Below, in pieces: positions 9,148 through 16,762 of a stretch of DNA of 64,000 nt (positions are counted from its first letter, which is position 1; the number at the start of each line of letters is the position of its first letter). The translations under genes were made by a program, and so were the position numbers. Under the pieces are notes generated by a model. That model saw only the letters and a list, made by a program, of their open reading frames with translations. It was not told where the DNA came from and did no database searches. Source of the DNA: Streptomyces sp. CGMCC 4.7035 (GTDB lineage Bacteria; Actinomycetota; Actinomycetes; Streptomycetales; Streptomycetaceae). Location of the stretch: positions 248,001 to 312,000 of the forward strand of contig NZ_CP134053.1 in NCBI RefSeq assembly GCF_031583065.1, in the 5' to 3' direction.

Positions 9148-9154
9148 CGGCCTC

Positions 9155-9943
9155 GTGAGTAACGACGAGATCACGTTGACCGCGGGAGACGCGGAGGTCG
9201 TGCTGGCGCCGGGCAACGGTGGGCGCGTGAGGAGTCTGCGCGTCGGCGGCCGGGAGCTGCTGAGGCAGGGCGAGCGGTTCGGGTGCTTCCCGATGGTCCC
9301 CTGGTGCGGTCGGATCCGGGACGGAAAGTTCCGCAACGGCGGCACGGTCCACCAGATGCCCCTCAACTCCCCGCCGCACGCCATCCACGGCACCGTCCGG
9401 GACGGCGCCTGGCGCGTGGCCCGCGCCGACGGGACCGAGGCCGTCCTCACGTACGACCTGGTGGCCCCCTGGCCCTACCCCGGCCGCGTCACCCAGGTCG
9501 CCGCGCTCACCGAGGACTCCCTCACGCTCACCATGTCCGTGGAGACGTACGAGTCCTCGTTCCCGGCCCAGATCGGCTGGCACCCCTGGTTCAACCGGAA
9601 CCTCGACGGCGAGGACGTACGGCTCGACTTCAGCCCGGCCTGGCAGGAGGAGCGCGGCGACGACCACCTCCCCACCGGGAACCGCGTCGAGCCCGGCCCC
9701 GGCCCCTGGGACGACTGCTTCGCCATGCCCGGCGGCGTCGACGTCACCCTCACCTGGCCGGGGCTGCTGGAGCTGAAGGTCGCCGGCCGGGAGGAGTGGG
9801 TGGTGGTGTACGACGAGCAGCCGGAGGCGGTGTGCGTGGAGCCGCAGACCGGCCCGCCGGACGGCCTGAACACCCTTCCGCGCCTGGTCACGCCCATCGA
9901 GCCGCTGGAGGCCACGACCACGTGGACCTGGCGCCGCCTGTGA
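9155..9943 (+). CDS. Aldose 1-epimerase family protein
   Basis: A 262-aa galactose mutarotase-like protein. Family motifs are present: GRVRSLRVGGRELL, the substrate loop CFPMVPWCGRIRDGKF, the His-containing PPHAIHGTVRDGAW, QIGWHPWF, and the C-terminal catalytic Glu region EAVCVEPQTGPPDGLN. It interconverts anomers of hexoses or hexose phosphates in the cytoplasm. GTG at 9155 is in frame and begins the conserved N-terminus; a TANNNT motif 7 nt upstream suggests leaderless translation. It sits just before pyrE on the same strand. Confidence 0.88.
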   Translation: MSNDEITLTAGDAEVVLAPGNGGRVRSLRVGGRELLRQGERFGCFPMVPWCGRIRDGKFRNGGTVHQMPLNSPPHAIHGTVRDGAWRVARADGTEAVLTYDLVAPWPYPGRVTQVAALTEDSLTLTMSVETYESSFPAQIGWHPWFNRNLDGEDVRLDFSPAWQEERGDDHLPTGNRVEPGPGPWDDCFAMPGGVDVTLTWPGLLELKVAGREEWVVVYDEQPEAVCVEPQTGPPDGLNTLPRLVTPIEPLEATTTWTWRRL

Positions 9944-9967
9944 GGGACCACCCGCGCGCGACCCCCT

Positions 9968-9973
9968 TAAGCT
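9968..9973 (+). promoter_or_regulatory. Putative -10 TAAGCT of pyrE (leaderless)
   Basis: TAAGCT ends 7 nt before the pyrE ATG at 9981 and no Shine-Dalgarno sequence is present. Confidence 0.5.
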
Positions 9974-9980
9974 GACTCGT

Positions 9981-10529
9981 ATGAGTGAAGTACGTGGCGC
10001 CCTGCTGCAGCAGATCAAGGACAAGGCCGTGGTGCACGGCAAGGTGACCCTCTCTTCGGGCCTGGAGGCCGACTACTACGTCGACCTGCGCCGCATCACC
10101 CTCGACGGCGAGGCCGCCCCGCTGGTCGGCCAGGTGCTGCTGGACCTGACCGCCGACCTGGACTTCGACGCGGTCGGCGGGCTCACCATGGGCGCGGACC
10201 CGGTCGCGGCCGCCATGCTGCACGCGGCCGCCGCGCGCGGGAAGAAGCTGGACGCCTTCGTCGTCCGCAAGGCCGCGAAGGCGCACGGCCTGCAGCGGCG
10301 CGTGGAGGGCCCGGAGATCAAGGGCCGCCGGGTCCTGGTCGTCGAGGACACCTCCACCACCGGCGGCTCCCCGCTCACGGCCGTGGAGGCGGTGCGCGAG
10401 GCCGGCGCCGAGGTGGTCGCCGTCGCGACGATCGTCGACCGGGCCACGGGCGCGGCCGAGAAGATCGAGGAGGGCGCCGGGGTTCCGTACCGCTTCGCCT
10501 ACTCGAAGGACGAACTGGGCCTGGACTGA
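9981..10529 (+). CDS. pyrE: Orotate phosphoribosyltransferase
   Basis: A 182-aa PRPP-dependent enzyme making OMP from orotate in de novo pyrimidine synthesis. The PRPP loop VLVVEDTSTTGGSPLTAVEAV, the Lys-rich catalytic loop VRKAAKAHGLQRRVEG and the N-terminal SSGLEADYYVDLRRITL are all intact and the length is normal. ATG at 9981. It stands alone rather than in a pyr operon, as is usual for Streptomyces, and precedes fba by 184 bp. Confidence 0.96.
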   Translation: MSEVRGALLQQIKDKAVVHGKVTLSSGLEADYYVDLRRITLDGEAAPLVGQVLLDLTADLDFDAVGGLTMGADPVAAAMLHAAAARGKKLDAFVVRKAAKAHGLQRRVEGPEIKGRRVLVVEDTSTTGGSPLTAVEAVREAGAEVVAVATIVDRATGAAEKIEEGAGVPYRFAYSKDELGLD

Positions 10530-10713
10530 CGGCTGTCCGAGGAGCAGCGACGGGGGATCGGCGAGGGAGCGACGGGGCAGTTATCCACAGGCTGGACACC
10601 GTTACCGGAGCATCCGGCCAAGTCTGGAAAGATGGGGACGACGATGACGTCGCACCCTAGGTCAGGGCCGTAAGCAGAGCAGTACGCCACCCGCAGATAC
10701 AAGGAGCGGACAG

Positions 10714-11745
10714 ATGCCCATCGCAACCCCCGAGGTCTACAACGAGATGCTCGACCGGGCGAAGGCAGGCAAGTTCGCCTACCCGGCCATCAACGTGACC
10801 TCGACCCAGACCCTGCACGCTGCTCTGCGCGGCTTCGCGGAGGCCGAGAGCGACGGCATCATCCAGATCTCGACGGGTGGCGCCGAGTTCCTGGGCGGTC
10901 AGTACAGCAAGGACATGGTCACCGGTGCGGTGGCCCTGGCCGAGTTCGCGCACATCGTCGCGGAGAAGTACCCGGTCACGGTCGCCCTGCACACCGACCA
11001 CTGCCCGAAGGACAAGCTCGACGGGTACGTACGTCCGCTGCTCGCGATCTCCGAGGAGCGCGTCGCCCGCGGCGAGAACCCGCTGTTCCAGTCCCACATG
11101 TGGGACGGCTCCGCGGAGACCCTCTCCGACAACCTGAAGATCGCCCAGGAGCTCCTGGAGCGCGCCCGCGCCGCGAAGATCATCCTTGAGGTGGAGATCA
11201 CCCCGACCGGCGGCGAGGAGGACGGCGTCTCCCACGAGATCAACGACTCCCTCTACACGACGGTCGACGACGCGATCCGCACGGCGGAGGCGCTGGGCCT
11301 CGGCGACAAGGGCCGCTACCTGCTGGCGGCGTCGTTCGGCAACGTGCACGGCGTGTACAAGCCGGGCAACGTCGTCCTGCGCCCCGAGCTGCTCAAGGAG
11401 CTGAACGAGGGCGTGGCCAACAAGTTCGGCCGCCCGGTCGACAGCAAGCCGTTCGACTTCGTCTTCCACGGCGGCTCCGGCTCCACGGAGGAGGAGATCC
11501 TGACGGCGCTGGAGAACGGCGTGGTCAAGATGAACATCGACACGGACACCCAGTACGCCTTCACGCGTCCGGTCGCCGACCACATGTTCAAGAACTACGA
11601 CGGCGTCCTGAAGGTCGACGGCGAGGTCGGCTCCAAGAGCACCTACGACCCGCGCACCTGGGGCAAGCTGGCGGAGGCGTCGATGGCGAAGCGCGTCACC
11701 GAGGCCTGCGCGAACCTCCGGTCGACGGGCACCAAGATCAAGTAG
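10714..11745 (+). CDS. fba: Class II fructose-bisphosphate aldolase
   Basis: A 343-aa zinc aldolase cleaving fructose-1,6-bisphosphate in glycolysis and gluconeogenesis. Zinc ligands are visible in VALHTDHCPKDK, and later in the ASFGNVHGVYKPG and FVFHGGSGSTEEEI segments; the catalytic NIDTDTQYAFTRP follows. ATG at 10714 has AAGGAG 8 nt upstream. The 184-bp gap after pyrE gives it its own promoter room. A small inverted repeat (CAGAAC/GTTCTG, 11759-11775) and dispersed repeat copy A lie downstream and may terminate transcription. Confidence 0.97.
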   Translation: MPIATPEVYNEMLDRAKAGKFAYPAINVTSTQTLHAALRGFAEAESDGIIQISTGGAEFLGGQYSKDMVTGAVALAEFAHIVAEKYPVTVALHTDHCPKDKLDGYVRPLLAISEERVARGENPLFQSHMWDGSAETLSDNLKIAQELLERARAAKIILEVEITPTGGEEDGVSHEINDSLYTTVDDAIRTAEALGLGDKGRYLLAASFGNVHGVYKPGNVVLRPELLKELNEGVANKFGRPVDSKPFDFVFHGGSGSTEEEILTALENGVVKMNIDTDTQYAFTRPVADHMFKNYDGVLKVDGEVGSKSTYDPRTWGKLAEASMAKRVTEACANLRSTGTKIK

Positions 11746-11824
11746 CTGTCGACTCCCTCAGAACCCGGCGTTCTGGGCGGGGCACGGGTGGGTTGCGCAA
11801 CCCGGCGCTGACGGGGTGCCACTG

Positions 11825-11897
11825 CGCCCACCCGTGCCGCCCTGGGGGTCCCCTCAGGCCCTTAAGGCACTGGGGGAGGCACGATTGCCCGCAGCTA
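11825..11897 (-). repeat. Dispersed hairpin repeat, copy A
   Basis: A ~73-bp element related to copies at 32182-32254 and 54757-54823. Read on the minus strand it begins TAGCTGCGGGCAATCGTGCC, then CCCCCAGTGCCTTAAGGGCC and an ACCCCCAGGGCGGCACGGG tail. The core folds as CCCCCAG-GCC / GGGCCTGaGGGG. It lies between fba and the MFS gene start. Confidence 0.9.
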
Positions 11898-11920
11898 CGC
11901 GGACGGGAGACCATCTCCCT

Positions 11921-13423
11921 ATGGCGGTCACCGAACAGCAGATCCCCTCCGTCAGGATCACCTCCCCCCAGGGGAAGTGGATCCTCCTGACCACCGTGCT
12001 CGGCTCCAGCATGGCCATGCTGGACTCCACCGTCGTCAACGTCGCCCTCCCCCGCATCGGCCGCGACCTCGACGCGAGCCTCGCCGCCCTCCAGTGGACC
12101 GTCAACGCGTACATGGTCACGCTCGCCGGTCTGATCCTCCTCGGCGGTTCCCTCGGCGACCGCTTCGGCCGCCGCAAGGTCTTCGTGCTGGGCGTCGTCT
12201 GGTTCGCGACCGCCTCGCTCCTGTGCGGCCTCGCTCCCACCCCCGGCGTCCTCATCGCCGCCCGGGCCCTGCAAGGCATCGGCGGCGCGCTCCTCACCCC
12301 CGGCTCGCTCGCGCTGATCCAGGCCTCGTTCCACCCGGACGACCGCGCACGGGCGGTCGGCCTCTGGTCCGGCTTCGGCGGCATCGGCGCCGCCGTCGGC
12401 CCGTTCCTCGGCGGCTGGCTGGTGGACGGCCCGGGCTGGCGCTGGGTGTTCCTGCTCAACGTCCCGCTGGCCCTGGTGTGCGCGCCCATCGCCGTCCGGC
12501 ACGTACCGGAATCCGGGGACGGCCGCGCCCACGGCCGCTTCGACGTCCTCGGCGCCGCGCTCGGCGCCCTGGCCCTCGCCCTGGTGACCTACGCCCTCAT
12601 CGAGGCCCGCGGTGGCTCCCTGGCCGTGGTCGTCACGGCGGTCGCGGGCGTCGCCGCCGGCATCGCCTTCGTGTACGTCGAGAAGCGCCGCCCCGACCCG
12701 ATGATGCCGCTCGGCATCTTCGCGTCCCGCCAGTTCACGGCGGTCAACCTGGTGACCCTCTGTGTGTACGCGGCCTTCGGCGGGTTCTTCTTCCTCACCG
12801 CGCTCCAGCTCCAGGTGGTGGCGGGCTACTCGGCGCTCCAGGCCGGTACGGCACTGCTGCCCACGACCGCCCTCATGCTGCTCTTCTCGGCCCGCTCGGG
12901 CGCCCTCGCCGAGCGCATCGGACCGCGCATTCCGCTCACCGTCGGCCCCCTCCTGTGCGCGGCCGGCCTGCTGCTGATGCTGCGCGTCGGCAAGGACGCC
13001 TCGTATGCCGCCGACGTCCTGCCCGCCCTGCTGGTCATGGGCGCGGGCATGGTCACCCTGGTCGCTCCGCTGACCGCCACCGTGCTCGCCTCGGTGGACA
13101 CCAGCCAGGCGGGCCTGGCCAGCGGCATCAACAACGCGGCGGCCCGGGCGGCCGGCCTGATCGCCGTGGCCGCGCTGCCGCTGCTCGCCGGGATGGGCCC
13201 GGAGGCGTACCGCTCGGCGGACGCCTTCGCCGCCGCGTTCCGCCGCGCGATGCCGATCTGCGCGGGTGTGCTGGTGGTCGGGGCGGTGCTCGCCTTCGCG
13301 ACGGTACGCCGTCCGGCGCCGGACTGCTGCCGTCCCGAGTGCCGTATGCACGGCAGTGTGACGGCGCCGCCCCTGGAACCGTCCCGCGGGACCACGAAGT
13401 CGGACGCCGGTCCAGCTTCGTGA
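11921..13423 (+). CDS. MFS transporter, DHA2 (EmrB/QacA) family
   Basis: A 500-aa proton-coupled exporter with 14 predicted transmembrane segments. Motif A is present as GGSLGDRFGRRKVFVLG, with the N-terminal MLDSTVVNVALPRIG and motif C-type GPFLGGWLVDGPGWRWVFLLNVP diagnostic of the DHA2 drug-exporter group. ATG at 11921 gives the expected N-terminus. The C-terminal tail is polar (residues 470-500). No regulator is adjacent, so the substrate cannot be inferred. Dispersed repeat A lies immediately upstream, in the probable promoter or leader. Confidence 0.88.
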   Translation: MAVTEQQIPSVRITSPQGKWILLTTVLGSSMAMLDSTVVNVALPRIGRDLDASLAALQWTVNAYMVTLAGLILLGGSLGDRFGRRKVFVLGVVWFATASLLCGLAPTPGVLIAARALQGIGGALLTPGSLALIQASFHPDDRARAVGLWSGFGGIGAAVGPFLGGWLVDGPGWRWVFLLNVPLALVCAPIAVRHVPESGDGRAHGRFDVLGAALGALALALVTYALIEARGGSLAVVVTAVAGVAAGIAFVYVEKRRPDPMMPLGIFASRQFTAVNLVTLCVYAAFGGFFFLTALQLQVVAGYSALQAGTALLPTTALMLLFSARSGALAERIGPRIPLTVGPLLCAAGLLLMLRVGKDASYAADVLPALLVMGAGMVTLVAPLTATVLASVDTSQAGLASGINNAAARAAGLIAVAALPLLAGMGPEAYRSADAFAAAFRRAMPICAGVLVVGAVLAFATVRRPAPDCCRPECRMHGSVTAPPLEPSRGTTKSDAGPAS

Positions 13424-13553
13424 TCACGCTGTGCCGCCGCTCTCGCCGGGCGAGAGCGGCAGCGCTTCCGGCCGCGGTCGCCCGCGCGACCATCCCCCCG
13501 AAGGGCCCCGGCCGACCGCCGGCGATCAGGGACGATGCCTCACACTGGAACCC

Positions 13554-13967
13554 ATGACCCTTCACGAGAACCTCCTCGGGGGCCCGCCCCCGACCCACCT
13601 CCCCGACGAGCCGGAGCCGCGCGAGCTCCTCGCGAACGGTGTGGCGCCCGCCGACGTCGCCGCCAAGCACCCCTCCTCCTCGCTCGCCTGGGCCCAGCTG
13701 GCCGACGACGCGTTCGGACGGGGCGCGGTCGTGGAGTCGTACGCCTACGCCCGTACGGGCTACCACCGTGGCCTGGACGCCCTGCGTCGCAGCGGCTGGA
13801 AGGGGCACGGCCCCATTCCCTGGGAGCACGAGGCGAACCGTGGATTCCTGCGCGCCCTGCACGCCCTCGCGCGCGCGGCGCAGGGGATCGGTGAGCAGGA
13901 GGAGTACGAGCGCTGCACCCAGTTCCTGAAGGACTCCTCGCCGACGGCGGCCCAGACGCTCGGCTAG
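13554..13967 (+). CDS. DUF3151 family protein
   Basis: A 137-aa actinobacterial protein with the conserved DUF3151 features: an N-terminal LLGGPPPTHLPDEPEPRELL, HPSSSLAWAQLADDA, AYARTGYHRGLDALRRSGWKG and HEANRGFLRALHALARAAQ. The core looks like an all-helical TPR-like fold. ATG at 13554. The gene ends in CTCGGCTAG, which is the first part of a 26-bp tandem repeat continuing downstream. Function unknown. Confidence 0.85.
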   Translation: MTLHENLLGGPPPTHLPDEPEPRELLANGVAPADVAAKHPSSSLAWAQLADDAFGRGAVVESYAYARTGYHRGLDALRRSGWKGHGPIPWEHEANRGFLRALHALARAAQGIGEQEEYERCTQFLKDSSPTAAQTLG

Positions 13968-14046
13968 TCCGACCGGCCAGTTCGCTCGGCTGGTCCGACC
14001 GGCCAGTTCGCTCGGCTGGTCCGCCCGGCCAGTCCGCTCGGCTGGT
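13959..14046. repeat. 26-bp tandem repeat x3.4 starting at the DUF3151 stop codon
   Basis: Units at 13959-13984, 13985-14010 and 14011-14036, plus a partial at 14037-14046, consensus CTCGGCTRGTCCGACCGGCC + AGTTCG. The first unit contains the gene's last codons and TAG stop; in later copies TAG has become TGG. Later copies differ at 1-3 positions. Confidence 0.95.
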
Positions 14047-14196
14047 TCCGAAGAGTGGCCAAGGCCCGTCTGTGACCAGGCGGGCCTTGCGGTGTCCGGG
14101 AGTCTTTGCGCAGGATGATGCCGGTGGGGACCGGGGCCCCCGTGCCGGCATCGGCAGGGGCGGACCGCTACCCAGAGCACACAACAGGAGACAGCG

Positions 14197-15054
14197 ATGT
14201 CCCAAACGGCTCACCAGACTCCTCAGTCCCATGAGGCTCATGAGCCCGAGACCCCGCATCTCGACTTCCAGGGCACGACGCCGTACGAGGACTACGTCAA
14301 GGCGGACGTGCTCACCCACCTCCAGCACACCCTCTCCGACGACCCCGGAGAGATGGTCTTCCTGGTCACGACCCAGGTGATGGAGCTGTGGTTCACGGTG
14401 ATCGTCCACGAGTGGGAGACTGCGGCCCGTGCCCTGCGCGAGGACCGGGTCCCGGTGGCGATCGATGCGCTGAAGAGGTCCGTACGGGAGCTGGAGGCGC
14501 TGAACGCGTCCTGGACGCCCCTCGCCCAGCTGACGCCCGCCCAGTTCAACTCGTACCGCTCGGCCCTCGGCGAGGGCTCCGGCTTCCAGTCGGCGATGTA
14601 CCGCCGCATGGAGTTCCTGCTCGGCGAGAAGTCCGCCTCCATGCTGGTCCCGCACCGGGGCGCACAGCGCGTCCACGCCGAACTGGAGAAGGCGCTGCAC
14701 GAGCCGAGCCTGTACGACGAGGTGCTGCGGCTGCTCGCGCGGCGCGGGCACGCGGTACCGGACGCCGTGCTGCGGCGTGACGTCTCCCGGCGGTACGAGC
14801 CGTCGGACGAGGTCGAGGCGGTCTGGACCGCCCTCTACTCCGGGGACCCGGCCGACGAACTCGCCCGGCTGGGCGAGGCGTTGACCGATGTGGCGGAACT
14901 GGTGTGGCGCTGGCGCAACGACCACCTGCTCGCCACCCGGCGCGCGATGGGCGCCAAGCCCGGCACGGGCGGCTCCGCCGGGGTGGCCTGGCTGGAGAAG
15001 CGGGCGCAGAAGAACGTGTTCCCCGAGCTGTGGACGGCGCGGTCGTATGTCTGA
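14197..15054 (+). CDS. kynA: Tryptophan 2,3-dioxygenase
   Basis: A 285-aa heme enzyme that opens the indole ring of L-tryptophan to N-formylkynurenine, the first step of the kynurenine route. Typical features are the N-terminal TPYEDYVKADVLTHLQHTL, the substrate/heme helix EMVFLVTTQVMELWFTVIVHEW, FQSAMYRRMEFLLGEK and the C-terminal MGAKPGTGGSAGVAWLEK. ATG at 14197 has AACAGGAGA 7 nt upstream. Its stop overlaps the kynU start (ATGTCTGA), implying translational coupling. Confidence 0.95.
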   Translation: MSQTAHQTPQSHEAHEPETPHLDFQGTTPYEDYVKADVLTHLQHTLSDDPGEMVFLVTTQVMELWFTVIVHEWETAARALREDRVPVAIDALKRSVRELEALNASWTPLAQLTPAQFNSYRSALGEGSGFQSAMYRRMEFLLGEKSASMLVPHRGAQRVHAELEKALHEPSLYDEVLRLLARRGHAVPDAVLRRDVSRRYEPSDEVEAVWTALYSGDPADELARLGEALTDVAELVWRWRNDHLLATRRAMGAKPGTGGSAGVAWLEKRAQKNVFPELWTARSYV

Positions 15055-16261
15055 ACTGATGTCGAAAGCAAGGGAGTTGGACGCCGCCGACGAGCTGTCC
15101 GGGCTGCGCGCGAAATTCGTGCTCGACGAGGCGGTCTACCTGGACGGGAACTCGCTGGGCGCGCTGCCCGCGGCCGTACCGGACCGGATGCAGGACGTCG
15201 TCCGCAGGCAGTGGGGTTCGCTGCGGATCCGCTCCTGGGACGAGAGCGGCTGGTGGACCGCGCCGGAGCGGATCGGCGACCGGATCGCCCCGCTGGTCGG
15301 GGCGGCGCCCGGGCAGATCGTGGTCGGCGACTCGACCAGCGTCAACGTCTTCAAGGCCCTGGTGGCGGCCGTGCGTATGGCCGCCGGGGAAGGGAGCGTG
15401 GCCGGGGAAGGGAGCGACGGCCGGGACGAGATCGTGGTCGATGCGACGACGTTCCCGACGGACGGGTACATCGCCGAGTCTGCGGCGCGGATGACGGGGT
15501 GCACGCTCCGGCCGGTCGTGCCGGCCGAGGTGCCGGGCGTCCTGTCCGACCGTACGGCGGCGGTGTTGCTGAACCACGTCGACTACCGCACGGGCCGGCT
15601 GCACGACCTGCCCGGTCTGACGGCCGCCGTGCACGCGGCGGGCGCGGTCGCGGTCTGGGACCTGTGCCACAGCGCGGGCGCGCTGCCGGTGGGCCTGGAC
15701 GAACACGGGGTCGACCTCGCGGTCGGCTGCACGTACAAGTACCTGAACGGAGGCCCCGGCTCACCGGCGTACCTGTATGTGCGGCGGGAGCTGCAGGACC
15801 GCTTCGACTCCCCGCTGCCGGGCTGGAACTCGCACACGGAACCCTTCGGCATGCGGCCGGACTACGAACCGGCGACGGGTGCGCCGCGCGGTCGTGTCGG
15901 CACCCCGGACATCCTGTCCATGCTCGCCCTGGAGGCGGCGCTGGAGGTGTGGGACGACGTCCCGATCGACGCGGTGCGCGCCAAGTCGCTCGCGCTGACG
16001 GACTTCTTCCTGGAGTGCGTGGCGGCGTACGTCCCCGAGGGCCGGGTCGAGTCGCTGACTCCGGCGGCCCACGCGGAGCGCGGGAGCCAGGTCGCACTGC
16101 GGTGCGAGGACGCGGGCGACGTGATGAAGCGGCTGGTCGAGAGCGGCGTGGTCGGCGACTTCCGTCGGCCGGACGTGCTGCGCTTCGGGTTCACCCCGTT
16201 GTACGTGGGCTTCGCGGATGTGGAGCGGGCGGCGCGGGTGCTGGCGGAGGTTGTGTCCTGA
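15047..16261 (+). CDS. kynU: Kynureninase
   Basis: A 404-aa PLP enzyme hydrolysing kynurenine to anthranilate and alanine. The PLP Lys is in LAVGCTYKYLNGGPGSPAYLYV; the preceding AVWDLCHSAGALPVGLDEHGVD and VVGDSTSVNVFKAL are family hallmarks. ATG at 15047 overlaps the kynA stop by 8 bp; the in-frame ATG at 15059 is a less likely alternative. A Gly/Ser/Glu insertion near residues 110-125 (GEGSVAGEGSDG) looks like a small duplication. Anthranilate made here can feed tryptophan or secondary metabolite synthesis. Confidence 0.94.
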   Translation: MSELMSKARELDAADELSGLRAKFVLDEAVYLDGNSLGALPAAVPDRMQDVVRRQWGSLRIRSWDESGWWTAPERIGDRIAPLVGAAPGQIVVGDSTSVNVFKALVAAVRMAAGEGSVAGEGSDGRDEIVVDATTFPTDGYIAESAARMTGCTLRPVVPAEVPGVLSDRTAAVLLNHVDYRTGRLHDLPGLTAAVHAAGAVAVWDLCHSAGALPVGLDEHGVDLAVGCTYKYLNGGPGSPAYLYVRRELQDRFDSPLPGWNSHTEPFGMRPDYEPATGAPRGRVGTPDILSMLALEAALEVWDDVPIDAVRAKSLALTDFFLECVAAYVPEGRVESLTPAAHAERGSQVALRCEDAGDVMKRLVESGVVGDFRRPDVLRFGFTPLYVGFADVERAARVLAEVVS

Positions 16262-16278
16262 GGCAGGTCGCGTCCTGA

Positions 16279-16332
16279 GACGGGCGGCCCGGTTCGGACG
16301 GGCGGCCCGCCTCGGACGGGTGTCCCGGTTCA
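16279..16332. repeat. 18-bp tandem repeat x3 between convergent genes
   Basis: Units at 16279, 16297 and 16315, consensus GACGGGCGGCCCGGTTCG. The array fills the space between the kynU stop (16261) and the stop of the minus-strand small gene (16330-16332), whose stop codon is the end of the third unit. Confidence 0.9.
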
Positions 16333-16680
16333 CAGGAACCGGGTGACGAATCCGGCGAGACCGTTGACGGCGGTGAGTACGGCGGTGACCCCGCCGGCTC
16401 CCGCCGTCAGTGAGTCGAGGAGACTGCGGACGATCGTCCTGCTCGGCTGCCGCTGCCCCTGGAGCTGGTTGCCCAGTTCCTCCGTCACCTCCTGCATCCG
16501 CCGCACGTCGGGGAGGGCGGCGGCGTACTGGGTGAGGATCAGCTGCAACTCGTCGAGGCGGCGCTGGAGTTCGTGTTCCTCGGGGCTTTGGCTTCCGTTG
16601 TAGGTGACGTGCTTGCTGTGGGCGTACAGGGTGCCGTGGTTGTCCTTGACGTAGGTGCGTTTGTCGTCGCCGTGTGCCAT
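16330..16680 (-). CDS. Small protein with a GDDKR-YV-DNHG-LYAHSKH motif
   Basis: A 116-aa protein of unknown family. Residues 4-23 (GDDKRTYVKDNHGTLYAHSK) nearly repeat the C-terminal segment of the FHA protein encoded just upstream; the DNA there is 59/65 identical (16608-16672 versus 16822-16886). The rest is a coiled-coil-like helix (residues 32-70, PEEHELQRRLDELQLILTQY) and a hydrophobic C-terminus (SLTAGAGGVTAVLTAVNGLAGFV) that could insert in or lie on a membrane. ATG at 16680 follows GAAGGCGG. Probably co-transcribed with, and functionally linked to, the FHA gene. Confidence 0.75.
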   Translation of the reverse strand: MAHGDDKRTYVKDNHGTLYAHSKHVTYNGSQSPEEHELQRRLDELQLILTQYAAALPDVRRMQEVTEELGNQLQGQRQPSRTIVRSLLDSLTAGAGGVTAVLTAVNGLAGFVTRFL

Positions 16681-16687
16681 GGTCCGC

Positions 16688-16755
16688 CTTCTTCAGGGGT
16701 CGGGCTTCTTCAGGGGTCGGGCTTCTTCAGGAGTCGGGTTTCTTCAGGGGTTCCG
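16688..16755. repeat. 17-bp tandem repeat x4
   Basis: Units CTTCTTCAGGGGTCGGG at 16688, 16705 and 16722, with a degenerate fourth at 16739. It lies between the stop of the FHA gene and the start of the small minus-strand gene, and so just past the FHA stop. Confidence 0.92.
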
Positions 16756-16762
16756 GTTCGTG

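Noticed and set aside
11738..13351. 537-residue minus-strand frame opposite the MFS gene
   Set aside because: His/Gly/Arg/Glu-rich shadow of a well-supported transporter.
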